A stretch of 33,072 nucleotides of DNA from Janibacter terrae NBRC 107853 (GCF_001591405.1 NZ_BCUV01000009.1:1-33072); one strand, 5' to 3'. Numbered from the stretch's first letter, positions 1-7,764 are shown. A program made the numbers and translations. The notes: generated by a model not told the origin, from the letters alone.

Positions 1-1
1 C

Positions 2-811
2 GCCGGGCCCGGCGCCGGACCCGCGCTGGAGGCGCTCGCGGTGGGACGGCCCAGCCGTCTCGCGCTGCTGGGCGACCAGGCGCGGTGGGCCACCCAGTCG
101 GCGCTGCACGACACCTCGTGGGTGTTCTTCGCCATCGCCTTCCCACTCGCGCAGTACCTGTTCACCGCCGCGATCCTGGGCGACGCGACGACGGGTACCC
201 AGTCCTCGCCGCCGTACGGGCTGCAGTCCGCCACCGGGATGATCGCCTGGGGGGCGATCGTGACCGCGACCGTGATGGTGCCCGACGCCATCGTCCGGGC
301 TCGCGACGAGGGGATCCTCAAGCGCTTGCGAGGGACCCCGCTGGAGCTCGGGATCTACTTCGTGGGTCGGTTCGCCTCCGCGTTCCTGCTGGTGCTCGCC
401 ACCGCGGGCCTGATCCTCCTGGCCGGGACGCTGTTGTTCGACCTGGAGGTCGCCTGGCGTGGGGTGCCGCTGGCCGCCGCCCTCCTGGTCCTGGGTACCG
501 CGGCGCTGGCCGCGTGCGGTGTGCTGCTGGTCTCCGTGCTGTCGAGCGGCAAGGCGGTCACGGCCGTCGGGCTCGCTCTGACGATCCCGCTGGCGTTCTT
601 CTCCGACGTGTTCGTCATCGGGGCGGTGCCCGAGTGGATGAGCACCGTGGGGGCGTTCTTCCCGCTCAAGCACCTGGCCAACTCGATGTCAGGTGCCCTC
701 GACCCCGCGGGCCCGGCGATCAGCTGGGTGGGGATCGCGGTGATGGCCGCGTGGCTGACGGGCGGCGGGCTGCTCGGGGCGCGGCTCTTCCGCTGGAGCG
801 CCCGCAGCTGA
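2..811 (+). CDS. ABC-2 type transporter permease (5' end outside window)
   Basis: Membrane subunit of an ABC-2 family exporter of the DrrB/NodJ kind, which would pair with a separate ATPase to export a drug, lipid or polymer. About six hydrophobic segments are visible: one begins near the DTSWVFF motif, and others precede and follow the charged loop IVRARDEGILKRLRGTP, which is the usual cytoplasmic coupling loop of this family. The core is full length for the family (about 250 residues). A GTG at 41 could be a start, but the frame stays open to the window edge with an Ala/Pro-rich stretch and no Shine-Dalgarno sequence is visible before 41, so the true start probably lies upstream. The ATPase partner is presumably to the left. 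The substrate cannot be told. The gene converges on the hydrolase remnant, leaving 13 bases between the two stops. Confidence 0.8.
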   Translation, partial: AGPGAGPALEALAVGRPSRLALLGDQARWATQSALHDTSWVFFAIAFPLAQYLFTAAILGDATTGTQSSPPYGLQSATGMIAWGAIVTATVMVPDAIVRARDEGILKRLRGTPLELGIYFVGRFASAFLLVLATAGLILLAGTLLFDLEVAWRGVPLAAALLVLGTAALAACGVLLVSVLSSGKAVTAVGLALTIPLAFFSDVFVIGAVPEWMSTVGAFFPLKHLANSMSGALDPAGPAISWVGIAVMAAWLTGGGLLGARLFRWSARS

Positions 812-824
812 GGCCGGGAGCAGG

Positions 825-1570
825 TCAGTCGGTGACCCCACCGCGCAGGTGGGTGTCGAAGAACCCGATGATCCTGCGTCGGGCGTCCTCGGTGGCGGCC
901 TGGTCGTACTTCGTGCCCGAGATGCGGGCCAGGAACCGCAGCACCAGGGTGGCGTCGGCCGGGTCGTGGTCGTTCATGAAGCCGTGCCCGACGCCCGGGT
1001 AGATCTTCACGTCGTGAGGCACCTGGTGTTGATCGAGCAGCCGGTCCAGGCGCTTGCCGGCCTCCCTGCCCAGGGGCGAGCCGTCGGCACCGCCGAAGCT
1101 GCCGACGATGGGGCACGCCGCGCAAGCCAGTCCTCGGCGTCGGAGGGGCATCCGCCGTAGTTCACGCTGGCGGCCGAGTACCCGCTGTCGGGGGCCAGTG
1201 CCAGCGCGTACCCGCCACCCATGCAGAAGCCGATCACCCCGATCCGTCCACTGCAGCCGGCGTGCTCACCGAGCCAGGTCCGGGCGGCCTCGATGTCATC
1301 GAAGCTGCGTCCCGCCCGCTTGCCGAGGTCGCGCATGATCGTGCGGAGACAGCCCAGTCGACTGCTCCAGTAGTACAGGTCCGGCGCCACCGCCAGGAAC
1401 CCTTGTCCGGCCAGCCAGTCCGCCTGGGCGCGGAGGTCATGACTCATCCCGGTGATGTCATGGATCACCACCACACCCGGCCACGGGGGCGGTGTCGTCG
1501 GCACGGCGCAGTAGGCCGGCATCTCTCCTCGCCCCGTCGAGATGCGCACCTCTGCCTGCGAAGCGGCCAT
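825..1570 (-). pseudogene. dienelactone hydrolase family protein, frameshifted
   Basis: An alpha/beta hydrolase of the dienelactone hydrolase family, which hydrolyses cyclic dienelactones and related esters with a Cys-Asp-His triad. The N-terminal part, read from ATG at 1570, carries the nucleophile elbow GFCMGG. The C-terminal part, in another frame, carries GSFGGADG (acid) and GVGHGF (histidine). The two frames fit together at about 1114-1125: the N-terminal part reads to DAEDWLA and the C-terminal part resumes at CPIVGSFGG. One missing base there would restore a single product of about 248 residues, the normal family length. All three catalytic residues survive, so this is a recent lesion or a sequencing error. 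A longer start at 1603 is possible, but the ATG at 1570 better matches family N-termini. Confidence 0.8.
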
Positions 1571-1669
1571 CACAGCAGTATGGAGTCGGACGGCGTCACG
1601 CACCGGACCCGCGCCGCCGGGTGCCCGGGAGCCGCTGCAGGTCCTGCGGGCGTCTGGTTGTCTGGACCC

Positions 1670-2014
1670 ATGCGTCGCCCCACCCGCGCCCTCGTCGCCG
1701 CCTCGTTCGTGACCACCCTGGCGGCCTGCGAGAGCAACAGCTTCAGCTCGTCCTGCTCGGGGCAGGAGTGCAGCGTCGCGATCGAGGGGGACGCGTGGAA
1801 CGACTTCCCGCTGCCCTACAGCAAGGACGGCACGAGCCGGGACAAGACGACGATCACCCTCGTCTCGGCGGCCCCGGGTGGCGAGGCGGTCATCGAGACC
1901 AACGGCGTCGAGAACCGCTGCACGCAGGGTGCCAGCTTCGTCGTCGCCGACACGACGATCACGTGCGACGTCGTCGGCGACCGCAAGGTCGAGCTGAGCT
2001 CGGTCCGACGGTGA
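1670..2014 (+). CDS. small putative lipoprotein
   Basis: A 114-residue protein with a lipoprotein signal: two arginines after the start, a hydrophobic stretch, and a lipobox ending LAAC with the acceptor cysteine at residue 20. The mature part contains CSGQEC and two further cysteines, near residues 84 and 104, so one or two disulfides outside the membrane are likely. I recognise no domain. Similar short Cys-containing lipoproteins of unknown function are common in actinobacteria. It is transcribed away from the broken hydrolase, and its stop lies 3 bases from the stop of the convergent LytR_C gene. The ATG at 1670 is chosen because it places the lipobox at a normal distance; the open frame upstream has no signal sequence. 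Confidence 0.7.
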   Translation: MRRPTRALVAASFVTTLAACESNSFSSSCSGQECSVAIEGDAWNDFPLPYSKDGTSRDKTTITLVSAAPGGEAVIETNGVENRCTQGASFVVADTTITCDVVGDRKVELSSVRR

Positions 2015-2017
2015 CCC

Positions 2018-2494
2018 TCAGCAGGTCTCGATCCGCGACTCGCTCGCGAGCCGCGTGAAGTCCGGCCCGAGGACGACGTCGACGGTCGTGCGCGCCCGGC
2101 TGTCCGCGAGCTTCTCGAAGTGGCCGACGTGCAGGGCGACGAGCTTGGCGCCCTTCGCCCCGGCGGAGCCGTAGCGCAGCTGGCCCCGGCCGGTGACCTT
2201 GCGCTTCTTCGGGTCGTTGGCGACGGTCTTGACGGTGAAGCCGCGGGCCTTGAGGTCCGACGCGACGCGGGCGGCGAGGCCGTCGCGGTTGGTCGCGTTG
2301 TAGACGTTGACCTCGACCTGCTTGGGCGAGGTGGTGCACGTGACCGACCGCGTGACCGGCGCTGCCTGCTGCCTGCTCACGGTGTCGGCGCGGATGTAGG
2401 ACAGCGCGTACCAGGCGGCGTAGAAGATCAGGAGCAGCACGAGCAGGATCGTCACGACGGCACGTCGGCGACGGCCACGCGCCTCGTTGCTCAT
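2018..2494 (-). CDS. LytR C-terminal domain membrane protein
   Basis: A 158-residue single-pass membrane protein: an Arg-rich cytoplasmic N-terminus, a transmembrane segment at about residues 14-35, and an external LytR_C domain (PF13399 type) with the typical VEVNVYNATNRDGLA start and a VDVVLGPDF end. LytR_C domains occur alone or behind LCP ligase domains in cell-wall glycopolymer attachment; the job of the free form is not established. The start ATGAGCAAC at 2494 is preceded by GGAGG at 8 bases; an ATG at 2515 with a weaker GAGG is the alternative. It follows the VapB-like gene closely, so the two are probably one transcript. A larger tandem LytR_C protein lies at 13797-14705. Confidence 0.8.
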   Translation of the reverse strand: MSNEARGRRRRAVVTILLVLLLIFYAAWYALSYIRADTVSRQQAAPVTRSVTCTTSPKQVEVNVYNATNRDGLAARVASDLKARGFTVKTVANDPKKRKVTGRGQLRYGSAGAKGAKLVALHVGHFEKLADSRARTTVDVVLGPDFTRLASESRIETC

Positions 2495-2521
2495 GCCGTA
2501 GTCCTCCGGTGCCATGACGCC

Positions 2522-2821
2522 TCAGTCGGCCAGCTCGAGCACGCGGGCGTGCAGGGTCGAGCGCTGCTGCAGCGCCGCGCGCAGGGCGCGGTGGAGCCCG
2601 TCCTCGAGGTAGTGCCGTCCGCGCCAGAGCACGACGTGGGGGAAGAGGTCACCGTAGAAGGTCGAGTCGTCCGCCAGCAGGTCATGCAGGTTGAGCGAGC
2701 TCTTGGTCGTCGTCAGCTGCTCGAGACGCAGGGCCCGTGGAGGGACGTCGGCCCAGTCGCGGGGGCTGCGGAGCCCGTGGTCGGGGTAGGGGCGGGAGTC
2801 GCCCACGGACTGGAAGATCAC
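2522..2821 (-). CDS. conserved actinobacterial protein, VapB-antitoxin-like by name only
   Basis: A 99-residue soluble protein beginning VIFQSVGDSRPYPDHG and containing LLADDSTFYGDLFPHVVLWRG and YLEDGLHRALRAALQQR. I recognise it as a family widely conserved in actinobacteria and often auto-annotated as a type II VapB antitoxin. No PIN-domain toxin or any other small partner is adjacent, and the downstream gene encodes a LytR_C membrane protein, so the toxin-antitoxin label is doubtful. The GTG at 2821 gives the conserved MIF-type N-terminus. It lies 6 bases after TATCGT (complement of 2828-2833), so the transcript is likely leaderless. It diverges from the HerA-like gene. Confidence 0.75.
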   Translation of the reverse strand: MIFQSVGDSRPYPDHGLRSPRDWADVPPRALRLEQLTTTKSSLNLHDLLADDSTFYGDLFPHVVLWRGRHYLEDGLHRALRAALQQRSTLHARVLELAD

Positions 2822-2871
2822 CCCGACACGATAAGAGGGGGGCTCTGCGCGGACCGCACTAGTGTCGGGGT
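2820..2871. promoter_or_regulatory. divergent leaderless promoters within a 10-bp inverted repeat
   Basis: ACCCCGACAC at 2820-2829 is perfectly inverted as GTGTCGGGGT at 2862-2871. Each arm overlaps a -10-like hexamer followed by a start codon: TATCGT (minus strand, 2828-2833) then 6 bases then GTG at 2821, and TAGTGT (2860-2865) then 7 bases then GTG at 2873. That spacing puts transcription starts at or next to the start codons. The symmetry may simply reflect two similar promoter and start sequences facing outward, or one bound dimer. Confidence 0.5.
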
Positions 2872-2872
2872 C

Positions 2873-4432
2873 GTGACCGACTCTTCACACCTGGACTCCA
2901 TCCGCGCCGGCTACACGTTCGCGGCGCCGGCGATCGACCTCGGTGCAGCGGTCGTCGACGGCCGACCGCACGCCGACACCCCGGTGCGCGTCCCGCTCGC
3001 GAGCCTGACCAAGCACGGTCTCGTCGCGGGAGCGACCGGCACGGGCAAGACCAAGAGCCTGCAGCTCATGGCCGAGCAGCTCTCCGCCGCGGGTGTGCCC
3101 GTGTTCCTCGCGGACATCAAGGGTGGCCTCTCGGGCATCGCGACCCCCGGCGAAGGGGGTGAGAAGCTCACCTCGCGCACGGCCTCCATCGGCCAGGACT
3201 GGCAGGCCACCGGTTTCCCGACCGAGTTCCTCTCGCTCGGCGGCCAGGGCATCGGGGTGCCGATCCGCACGACGATGACCAGCTTCGGCCCGACGCTGCT
3301 GAGCAAGGTCCTGGGGCTCAACGCCACGCAGGAGTCGAGCCTGGGCCTGGTCTTCCACTACGCCGACAAGCGGGGGTTGGCGCTGCTGGACCTCAAGGAC
3401 CTGCGCGCCGTCATCCAGCACCTCGTCTCCGACGACGGCAAGGCCGAGCTCAGGGCGCTCGGTGGCCTCTCGAGCGCGACCGCCGGTGTCATCCTGCGCG
3501 AGCTCATCGCCTTCGAGGACCAGGGCGCCGACGTCTTCTTCGGGGAGCCGGAGTTCGACACCGCCGACCTGCTGCGCGTCACCGACGACGGGCGGGGGAT
3601 CGTCAGCTGCCTCGAGCTGCCGGCCGTGCAGGGGCGGCCCGAGCTCTTCTCGACCTTCCTCATGTGGCTGCTCGCGGACCTCTTCCACGACCTTCCCGAG
3701 GTCGGCGACGTCGAGGTGCCGAAGCTCGTCTTCTTCTTCGACGAGGCGCACCTGCTCTTCGACGAGGCGAGCAAGGACTTCCATGACGCGATCGAGCAGA
3801 CCGTGCGGCTCATCCGGTCCAAGGGTGTCGGGGTCTTCTTCGTGACCCAGAGCCCGAAGGACGTGCCGAGGGATGTCCTCGCGCAGCTCGGCAACCGCGT
3901 GCAGCACCAGCTGCGCGCCTTCACCCCCGAGGACTCCAAGGCGATCCGGGCGGCGGTCTCGACCTACCCGCACACGGAGTACGACCTGGAGGAGCTGCTC
4001 ACCCAGCTCGGCACCGGCGAGGCGGTCGTCACCGTGCTCTCCGAGAAGGGCACCCCGACGCCCGTCGCGCACACGATGATGAGGGCGCCGCAGTCGCTCA
4101 TGTCCCCCTCGACCCAGGAGCTCCTCGAGCAGATCGTCGCCGCCTCGCCGCTCGCGCCCAGGTACTCCGAGGCGCTCGACCGCGAGTCCGCCTACGAGCA
4201 GCTCTCGGCCCGGCTCGAGGCCGCGCCGACCCGCGAGGAGGCGCCGGTCGGGACGAAGGGGGGAGCGGAGCGCCCTTCGTCCCCACCGAAGGCCGACGAG
4301 GACGAGCCCGGCATGGTGGAGCAGGTGGTCGCCAGCTCGGCCTTCCGGTCCGCGCTGCGCTCGGCCGGCACCGTGATCGGCCGCGAGATCACCCGCTCGC
4401 TCTTCGGCACCTCGCGTCGTCGACGGCGCTGA
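2873..4432 (+). CDS. HerA-like ATPase of the DUF853/YjgR family
   Basis: A 519-residue soluble P-loop ATPase of the helicase HerA-like DUF853 family. Walker A is GATGTGKT at residues 53-60 and Walker B is LVFFFDEAH with D290/E291. A downstream FVTQSPKDVP is the typical sensor region and GNRVQHQLRAFTP follows. The C-terminal 100 residues hold a charged Pro/Glu linker and a basic tail (SRRRRR). The family is widespread; its biochemical role is not settled and it is not the HerA-NurA repair helicase itself. The GTG at 2873 is chosen because it sits 7 bases after TAGTGT and gives the family N-terminus; the open frame upstream is antisense to other genes. Confidence 0.85.
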   Translation: MTDSSHLDSIRAGYTFAAPAIDLGAAVVDGRPHADTPVRVPLASLTKHGLVAGATGTGKTKSLQLMAEQLSAAGVPVFLADIKGGLSGIATPGEGGEKLTSRTASIGQDWQATGFPTEFLSLGGQGIGVPIRTTMTSFGPTLLSKVLGLNATQESSLGLVFHYADKRGLALLDLKDLRAVIQHLVSDDGKAELRALGGLSSATAGVILRELIAFEDQGADVFFGEPEFDTADLLRVTDDGRGIVSCLELPAVQGRPELFSTFLMWLLADLFHDLPEVGDVEVPKLVFFFDEAHLLFDEASKDFHDAIEQTVRLIRSKGVGVFFVTQSPKDVPRDVLAQLGNRVQHQLRAFTPEDSKAIRAAVSTYPHTEYDLEELLTQLGTGEAVVTVLSEKGTPTPVAHTMMRAPQSLMSPSTQELLEQIVAASPLAPRYSEALDRESAYEQLSARLEAAPTREEAPVGTKGGAERPSSPPKADEDEPGMVEQVVASSAFRSALRSAGTVIGREITRSLFGTSRRRRR

Positions 4433-4444
4433 CGCTCGCCCGAC

Positions 4445-5368
4445 TCACCCCAGCAGCAGGGCGATGACGAGGATCACCGGGACCGATCCCATGGTCGTCG
4501 ACAGGATCGTGTCGCGCGCCATCACCTGACCGCGGCCGTAGCGGGTGGCGTGGACGAAGATGTTCTGCGCGGTCGGCAGCGCCGAGGTGACGACGACCGC
4601 GAAGAGCGCCGTGCCGTCGAGCCCGAGCACCCAGTGCGCGACGACCCACGCGACGAACGGCTGCACGAGCAGCTTGAGCGCGCTGGCGACGAAGACCTCG
4701 CTGCCGGTCCCACCGTCGCCGAAGCCCGGCCCGAGGCGCAGCGCGATGCCGTACGCGATGAGCATCGCGGGCACCGCCATGTCACCGACGAGACCCAGCG
4801 GGTCGGCGACGAAGGGCGGCAGCGTCCAGCCGCCGAGGGAGAGCACGAGGCCGATGAGGGCACCCACGGTCAGCGGGTTGGAGATGATCCCGCGCACCGT
4901 GCTCAGCAGGCCCGCAGGTGAGTCCCTGGTGTGGCGGTCGAGGATGCTCAGCGCGATCGGCTGCAGGACGAGGAGCTGCAGCAGGAGCGTGGGGGCGACG
5001 AGTGCCGCGTCGCCGAGGACGTACGCGGCGATCGGGATGCCGAGGTTGCCGGCGTTGACGTACGCCGAGCTCAGGGCACCGATGACGGCCTCGGGTGCCC
5101 GGTGGTGCCAGACCCACCTCGCCCCGGCGAGGTAGAGACCCGCGGTGACGACGACCGCCGCCGCGGTCGCGACGAGGTTGCCGGAGAACGCGTCGACGAC
5201 GTGCGCCTCACCGATCGTCGTGACCATGAGGGCGGGCGTGGCGACGAAGAACGCCAGCCGGGAGAGCAGGACCTGCGCGGAGACGTCGACGACGCCGCGG
5301 TGCGCGAGCAGGGCCCCGAGGCCGATGACGGCCGCGATCGTGGAGAAGCCGAGCAGCACCCCGCCCAT
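4445..5368 (-). CDS. AEC family transporter
   Basis: A 307-residue integral membrane protein of the auxin efflux carrier (Mem_trans, PF03547) family, with about ten hydrophobic segments. Family hallmarks include AYVNAGNLGIPIAAYVLG in the first half, IISNPLTVGALIGL in the middle and ALPTAQNIFVHATRYG near the end. Bacterial members export or import small organic acids such as malate, but specificity cannot be read from sequence. It sits 3 bases after the DUF3817 gene on the same strand, so the two are likely co-transcribed. Its stop lies 12 bases from that of the convergent HerA-like gene, with no hairpin between. Confidence 0.85.
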   Translation of the reverse strand: MGGVLLGFSTIAAVIGLGALLAHRGVVDVSAQVLLSRLAFFVATPALMVTTIGEAHVVDAFSGNLVATAAAVVVTAGLYLAGARWVWHHRAPEAVIGALSSAYVNAGNLGIPIAAYVLGDAALVAPTLLLQLLVLQPIALSILDRHTRDSPAGLLSTVRGIISNPLTVGALIGLVLSLGGWTLPPFVADPLGLVGDMAVPAMLIAYGIALRLGPGFGDGGTGSEVFVASALKLLVQPFVAWVVAHWVLGLDGTALFAVVVTSALPTAQNIFVHATRYGRGQVMARDTILSTTMGSVPVILVIALLLG

Positions 5369-5371
5369 GCG

Positions 5372-5839
5372 TCAGCCGACCGGCGGACCGACGGCCAGGG
5401 CGACCGTGGTGAGCACGGCGACGGCCACGACGAGCCCGAGCGCGAAGAGCGCCGGGCGGCGCAGCGCGCCGGACACGGCCTGCTCGACCGGGGTGCGGGC
5501 GACCCCCTTCGTCCGCAGCTGCCACGTGCCGGCGAGGAGGCCGGCCCGGTCGAGCCGGCGCTCGGCCCACAGCGTCAGGAGCGGCGGCACCGCGGAGGCC
5601 AGCGCGAGGAGCCCCTGTCGGGCGGGCCACCGCTGGTCCACCCACACGAGGATCGTCACGAGCACGTAGGCGATGAAGACGACGCCGTGCAGCATCCCGC
5701 CGATCCGCACCCCGAGCTCGGTGGTCTCGGTGACGTACTTGAGGAACATCCCGACGAGCAGCAGGGACCACGTCACCGCCTCCGCGGTCGCGACGGTCAT
5801 GAAGAGGCGGCGAGGGGAGGGGAAGGGCATGGGCCCCAT
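5372..5839 (-). CDS. DUF3817 domain membrane protein
   Basis: A 155-residue protein with three or four hydrophobic segments. The N-terminal 100 residues match the DUF3817 pattern: VATAEAVTWSLLLVGMFLKY, then GVRIGGMLHGVVFIAYVL and VDQRW. The C-terminal part adds a basic loop and one more transmembrane helix. Function is unknown; members are widespread in actinobacteria as small membrane proteins. ATG at 5839 and a second ATG at 5830 are both possible starts. It is the first gene of a two-gene unit with the AEC transporter, and its 5' end faces tRNA-Ser. Confidence 0.75.
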   Translation of the reverse strand: MGPMPFPSPRRLFMTVATAEAVTWSLLLVGMFLKYVTETTELGVRIGGMLHGVVFIAYVLVTILVWVDQRWPARQGLLALASAVPPLLTLWAERRLDRAGLLAGTWQLRTKGVARTPVEQAVSGALRRPALFALGLVVAVAVLTTVALAVGPPVG

Positions 5840-5914
5840 GGTCGCCGACGGGTGACGAAGGGGTGAAATCCGCCCGATTTCGAGGTAGCGAGGTGCTCGG
5901 GTAATCTCTCCCGC

Positions 5915-6002
5915 GGAGGATTCGCATAGTGGCCTAGTGCGCGCGCTTGGAAAGCGCGTTGAGTGAAAGCTCTCAGGGGTTCGAATCCCCTATCCTCCGC
6001 CA
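5915..6002 (+). tRNA. tRNA-Ser(GGA)
   Basis: An 88-base class II tRNA with encoded CCA. The acceptor stem GGAGGAT (5915-5921) pairs with ATCCTCC (5992-5998), and G is the discriminator. Anticodon stem CGCGC/GCGCG flanks loop TTGGAAA with anticodon GGA at 5949-5951. The long variable arm expected of serine tRNAs follows, and the T arm is GGGGTTCGAATCCCC. It reads UCC and UCU serine codons. Confidence 0.97.
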
Positions 6003-6009
6003 GAGCGAG

Positions 6010-6032
6010 GCCCCGGTCGTCACGACCGGGGC
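6010..6032 (+). terminator. intrinsic terminator after tRNA-Ser
   Basis: GCCCCGGTCG and CGACCGGGGC form a perfect 10-bp stem around a TCA loop, 8 bases after the tRNA, followed by TTCTCT. The tail is only moderately T-rich, as is common in high-GC actinobacteria. Confidence 0.75.
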
Positions 6033-6057
6033 TTCTCTGCTCCCCTCGGGCCCCGCT

Positions 6058-6087
6058 TTGGCCCCTGGCTGCGAGGCCACGTAGACT
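6058..6087 (+). promoter_or_regulatory. promoter of the SRP RNA
   Basis: TTGGCC (6058-6063), an 18-base spacer, then TAGACT (6082-6087). The -10 ends 8 bases before the G at 6096 where the SRP RNA helix begins, a normal distance to a transcription start. Confidence 0.55.
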
Positions 6088-6095
6088 CGGCGATC

Positions 6096-6184
6096 GGCAC
6101 CCCGCGTGGTGGTACCTCACCGAACTCCCCCAGGGCAGGAATGCAGCAAGGGTAGGCGAGCTCTTCCAGGTACGCGGGGTGTCC
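6096..6184 (+). ncRNA. ffs: signal recognition particle RNA (small bacterial type)
   Basis: RNA component of the signal recognition particle, which binds Ffh and directs nascent membrane proteins to FtsY. The diagnostic domain IV hairpin is CAGGGCAGGAATGCAGCAAG at 6131-6150: GCA-GGAA-TGC closes the GGAA tetraloop and is flanked by the CAGG/AGCA asymmetric loop. The ends pair as CACCCCGCGT (6098-6107) with ACGCGGGGTG (6172-6181), extended by a G-T and a G-C pair. The length of about 90 bases fits the short Alu-less type. As in other actinobacteria it lies near dnaX. Exact ends are inferred from the helix. Confidence 0.93.
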
Positions 6185-6258
6185 TCGTCTGTCCCCGCGA
6201 TGCGAGCGGTCGCCGGGATCAGCGGCCTCCCCCGGGTGGCGTGGAGGGGAAATACGCC

Positions 6259-6264
6259 TAGGTT
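6259..6264 (+). promoter_or_regulatory. candidate -10 box for the coiled-coil protein gene
   Basis: TAGGTT at 6259-6264 would start a transcript near 6271, giving a leader of about 50 bases that carries the strong AGGAGG before the ATG at 6321. No clear -35 element is visible. The rest of 6185-6258 shows nothing I can name. Confidence 0.3.
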
Positions 6265-6320
6265 GGACCCGAGAGCGGTCGTGTCCCGCGGCCGCGTGCC
6301 CCACCCCTAGGAGGCGGACC

Positions 6321-7112
6321 ATGGACACCTGGATCTGGATCATCATCGGCATCATCGTCCTGCTCATCATCATCGGGCTGGTCGTGGCGTTGTCGCGCGG
6401 CTCGAAGGCCAAGCGCCTCGAGCGCGAACGCGCGGAGGCCGAGCAGCTGAGGGTCGAGGCAGCAGAGCGCGAGCGCCGCACCCGCGAGAGCCAGGCGGCC
6501 GCGGCCGCCACCGACGCCGACGCCCGTGCGGCCGAGGCCGACGCGCAGCGCCAGGCCGCAGAGGCCGACCGGCAGGCCGCGGAGGCCGAGCAGCGCCGCG
6601 TCGAGGCCGAGCGCCTGCAGCAGGAGGCGCAGGCCAAGGCGGACGTCGCGCACCAGGACCGCGAGGCCCACGACGAGGCCCGTCGCCAGGCCGACCTCAA
6701 GGACCCTGACGTGCGGACCGACGAGCACGGCAACCGGCTGGACGACGGCGACCGGCTCGGCGACGGCGACCGGGTCGACGACGGCGTGGCGCGTCACGGC
6801 CGGGACCCGCAGCACGACGTCGACGCCGACCGCGACGGCTACCGCGACGGCGTCATCGAGTCCGAGGACCCCTACGACGAGCAGCGCCGCGACCACGACG
6901 AGCAGCCCCGCGCCTACGACGAGCGCGGTGCCCACCGTCGGGACCAGGGGTACACCGAGGAGCAGGGCGTGCGCGACCGTGACGTCGACATGCCGGGCAC
7001 CGGGGTGGCGTCCGCCGGCTCGACCCACCCGGAGCACGGCAGGCCGGGCTTCATGGACAAGCTGCGCGGTAAGGTCGACGGCGGCCGCGGCGACGACCGT
7101 CCCCGCGGCTGA
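6321..7112 (+). CDS. membrane-anchored coiled-coil protein with acidic tail
   Basis: A 263-residue protein in three parts. Residues 4-24 form one very hydrophobic helix (WIWIIIGIIVLLIIIGLVVA). Residues 28-125 are an Ala/Glu/Arg/Gln-rich heptad region, almost certainly a long coiled coil. Residues 126-263 are charged and disordered, with repeats such as LDDGDRLGDGDRVDDG and a calcium-loop-like DADRDGYRDG. The tail contains no transmembrane segment. I do not recognise the family beyond this architecture, which recurs in actinobacteria as uncharacterised proteins. AGGAGG lies 8 bases before the ATG. The gene stands alone between the SRP RNA and a terminator hairpin. Confidence 0.75.
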   Translation: MDTWIWIIIGIIVLLIIIGLVVALSRGSKAKRLERERAEAEQLRVEAAERERRTRESQAAAAATDADARAAEADAQRQAAEADRQAAEAEQRRVEAERLQQEAQAKADVAHQDREAHDEARRQADLKDPDVRTDEHGNRLDDGDRLGDGDRVDDGVARHGRDPQHDVDADRDGYRDGVIESEDPYDEQRRDHDEQPRAYDERGAHRRDQGYTEEQGVRDRDVDMPGTGVASAGSTHPEHGRPGFMDKLRGKVDGGRGDDRPRG

Positions 7113-7126
7113 GCAGACCGACGGTG

Positions 7127-7154
7127 GGGCCCGTCACCTCCGGGTGGCGGGCCC
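7127..7154 (+). terminator. terminator hairpin after the coiled-coil gene
   Basis: GGGCCCGTCACC (7127-7138) pairs with GGTGGCGGGCCC (7143-7154) with one G-T pair and a TCCG loop, 14 bases after the stop. No T tract follows. Confidence 0.65.
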
Positions 7155-7182
7155 TCCCCGTGCCCCGACCCCAAGGAGTCAC

Positions 7183-7752
7183 GTGAAGATCGCCATCATC
7201 CTCGGCAGCACCCGCCCCGGCCGCCTCGGCGCGCAGGCCGCCGACTGGGTCATGACGCAGGTCGCCGATCGCGACGACGCCGAGTACGAGCTCGTGGACC
7301 TCGCCGAGTACGACCTCGACCTGCTCAACGAGCCCACCGTCCCCGGTGCCGCCAAGCGGCAGTACGACAACCCCAAGACGCGGCGCTGGAGCGCCAGGAT
7401 CGACGAGTTCGACGGCTACGTCTTCGTCACGCCGGAGTACAACCACGGCGTCCCCGCCGCGCTGAAGAACGCCTTCGACGTCCTCTACCCCGAATGGCTG
7501 CACAAGGGTGCTGCACTCGTCTCCTACGGCGCCGACGGCGGGGTCCGGGCCGTCGAGCACTGGCGCACGATCCTGGCCAACCCGCAGATGCACGTCGTGC
7601 GCGGCCAGGTCTCCTTCTCGACGATGCTCGAGGTGAGCGAGGGTGCCGACGGTGTCGTCTTCGCCCCGGCCGAGCGGCGCGCCAAGGAGCTCGGCAACGT
7701 CCTGCGGCAGCTGACCCGGCTGACCGAGGCGACCGCCTCCCTCCGCTCCTGA
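7183..7752 (+). CDS. NADPH-dependent FMN reductase family protein
   Basis: A 189-residue flavodoxin-fold reductase of the NADPH-dependent FMN reductase family (PF03358), which passes hydride from NAD(P)H to FMN, or via bound FMN to quinones, azo or metal substrates. The phosphate-binding loop is GSTRPGRLG near residues 8-16 and the family signature TPEYNHGVPAALKNAFD lies near residues 85-101. The physiological acceptor is unknown. The GTG at 7183 has AAGGAG at 6 bases and gives the usual short N-terminus. The gene lies between two hairpins, so it is probably monocistronic. Confidence 0.9.
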   Translation: MKIAIILGSTRPGRLGAQAADWVMTQVADRDDAEYELVDLAEYDLDLLNEPTVPGAAKRQYDNPKTRRWSARIDEFDGYVFVTPEYNHGVPAALKNAFDVLYPEWLHKGAALVSYGADGGVRAVEHWRTILANPQMHVVRGQVSFSTMLEVSEGADGVVFAPAERRAKELGNVLRQLTRLTEATASLRS

Positions 7753-7764
7753 CCAGGCGCGTCC

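Noticed and set aside
2522-2821. A complete toxin-antitoxin module
   Set aside because: No PIN, RelE or other toxin gene lies next to the VapB-like gene; the neighbours are LytR_C and a HerA-like ATPase.
2120-2872. Extension of the HerA-like frame upstream to 2120
   Set aside because: It runs antisense through the VapB-like and LytR_C genes and is not protein-like; the GTG at 2873 gives the family N-terminus and a leaderless promoter.
5915-6002. tRNA-Ser as an integration site
   Set aside because: No integrase and no repeat of the tRNA 3' end was seen in the following sequence.
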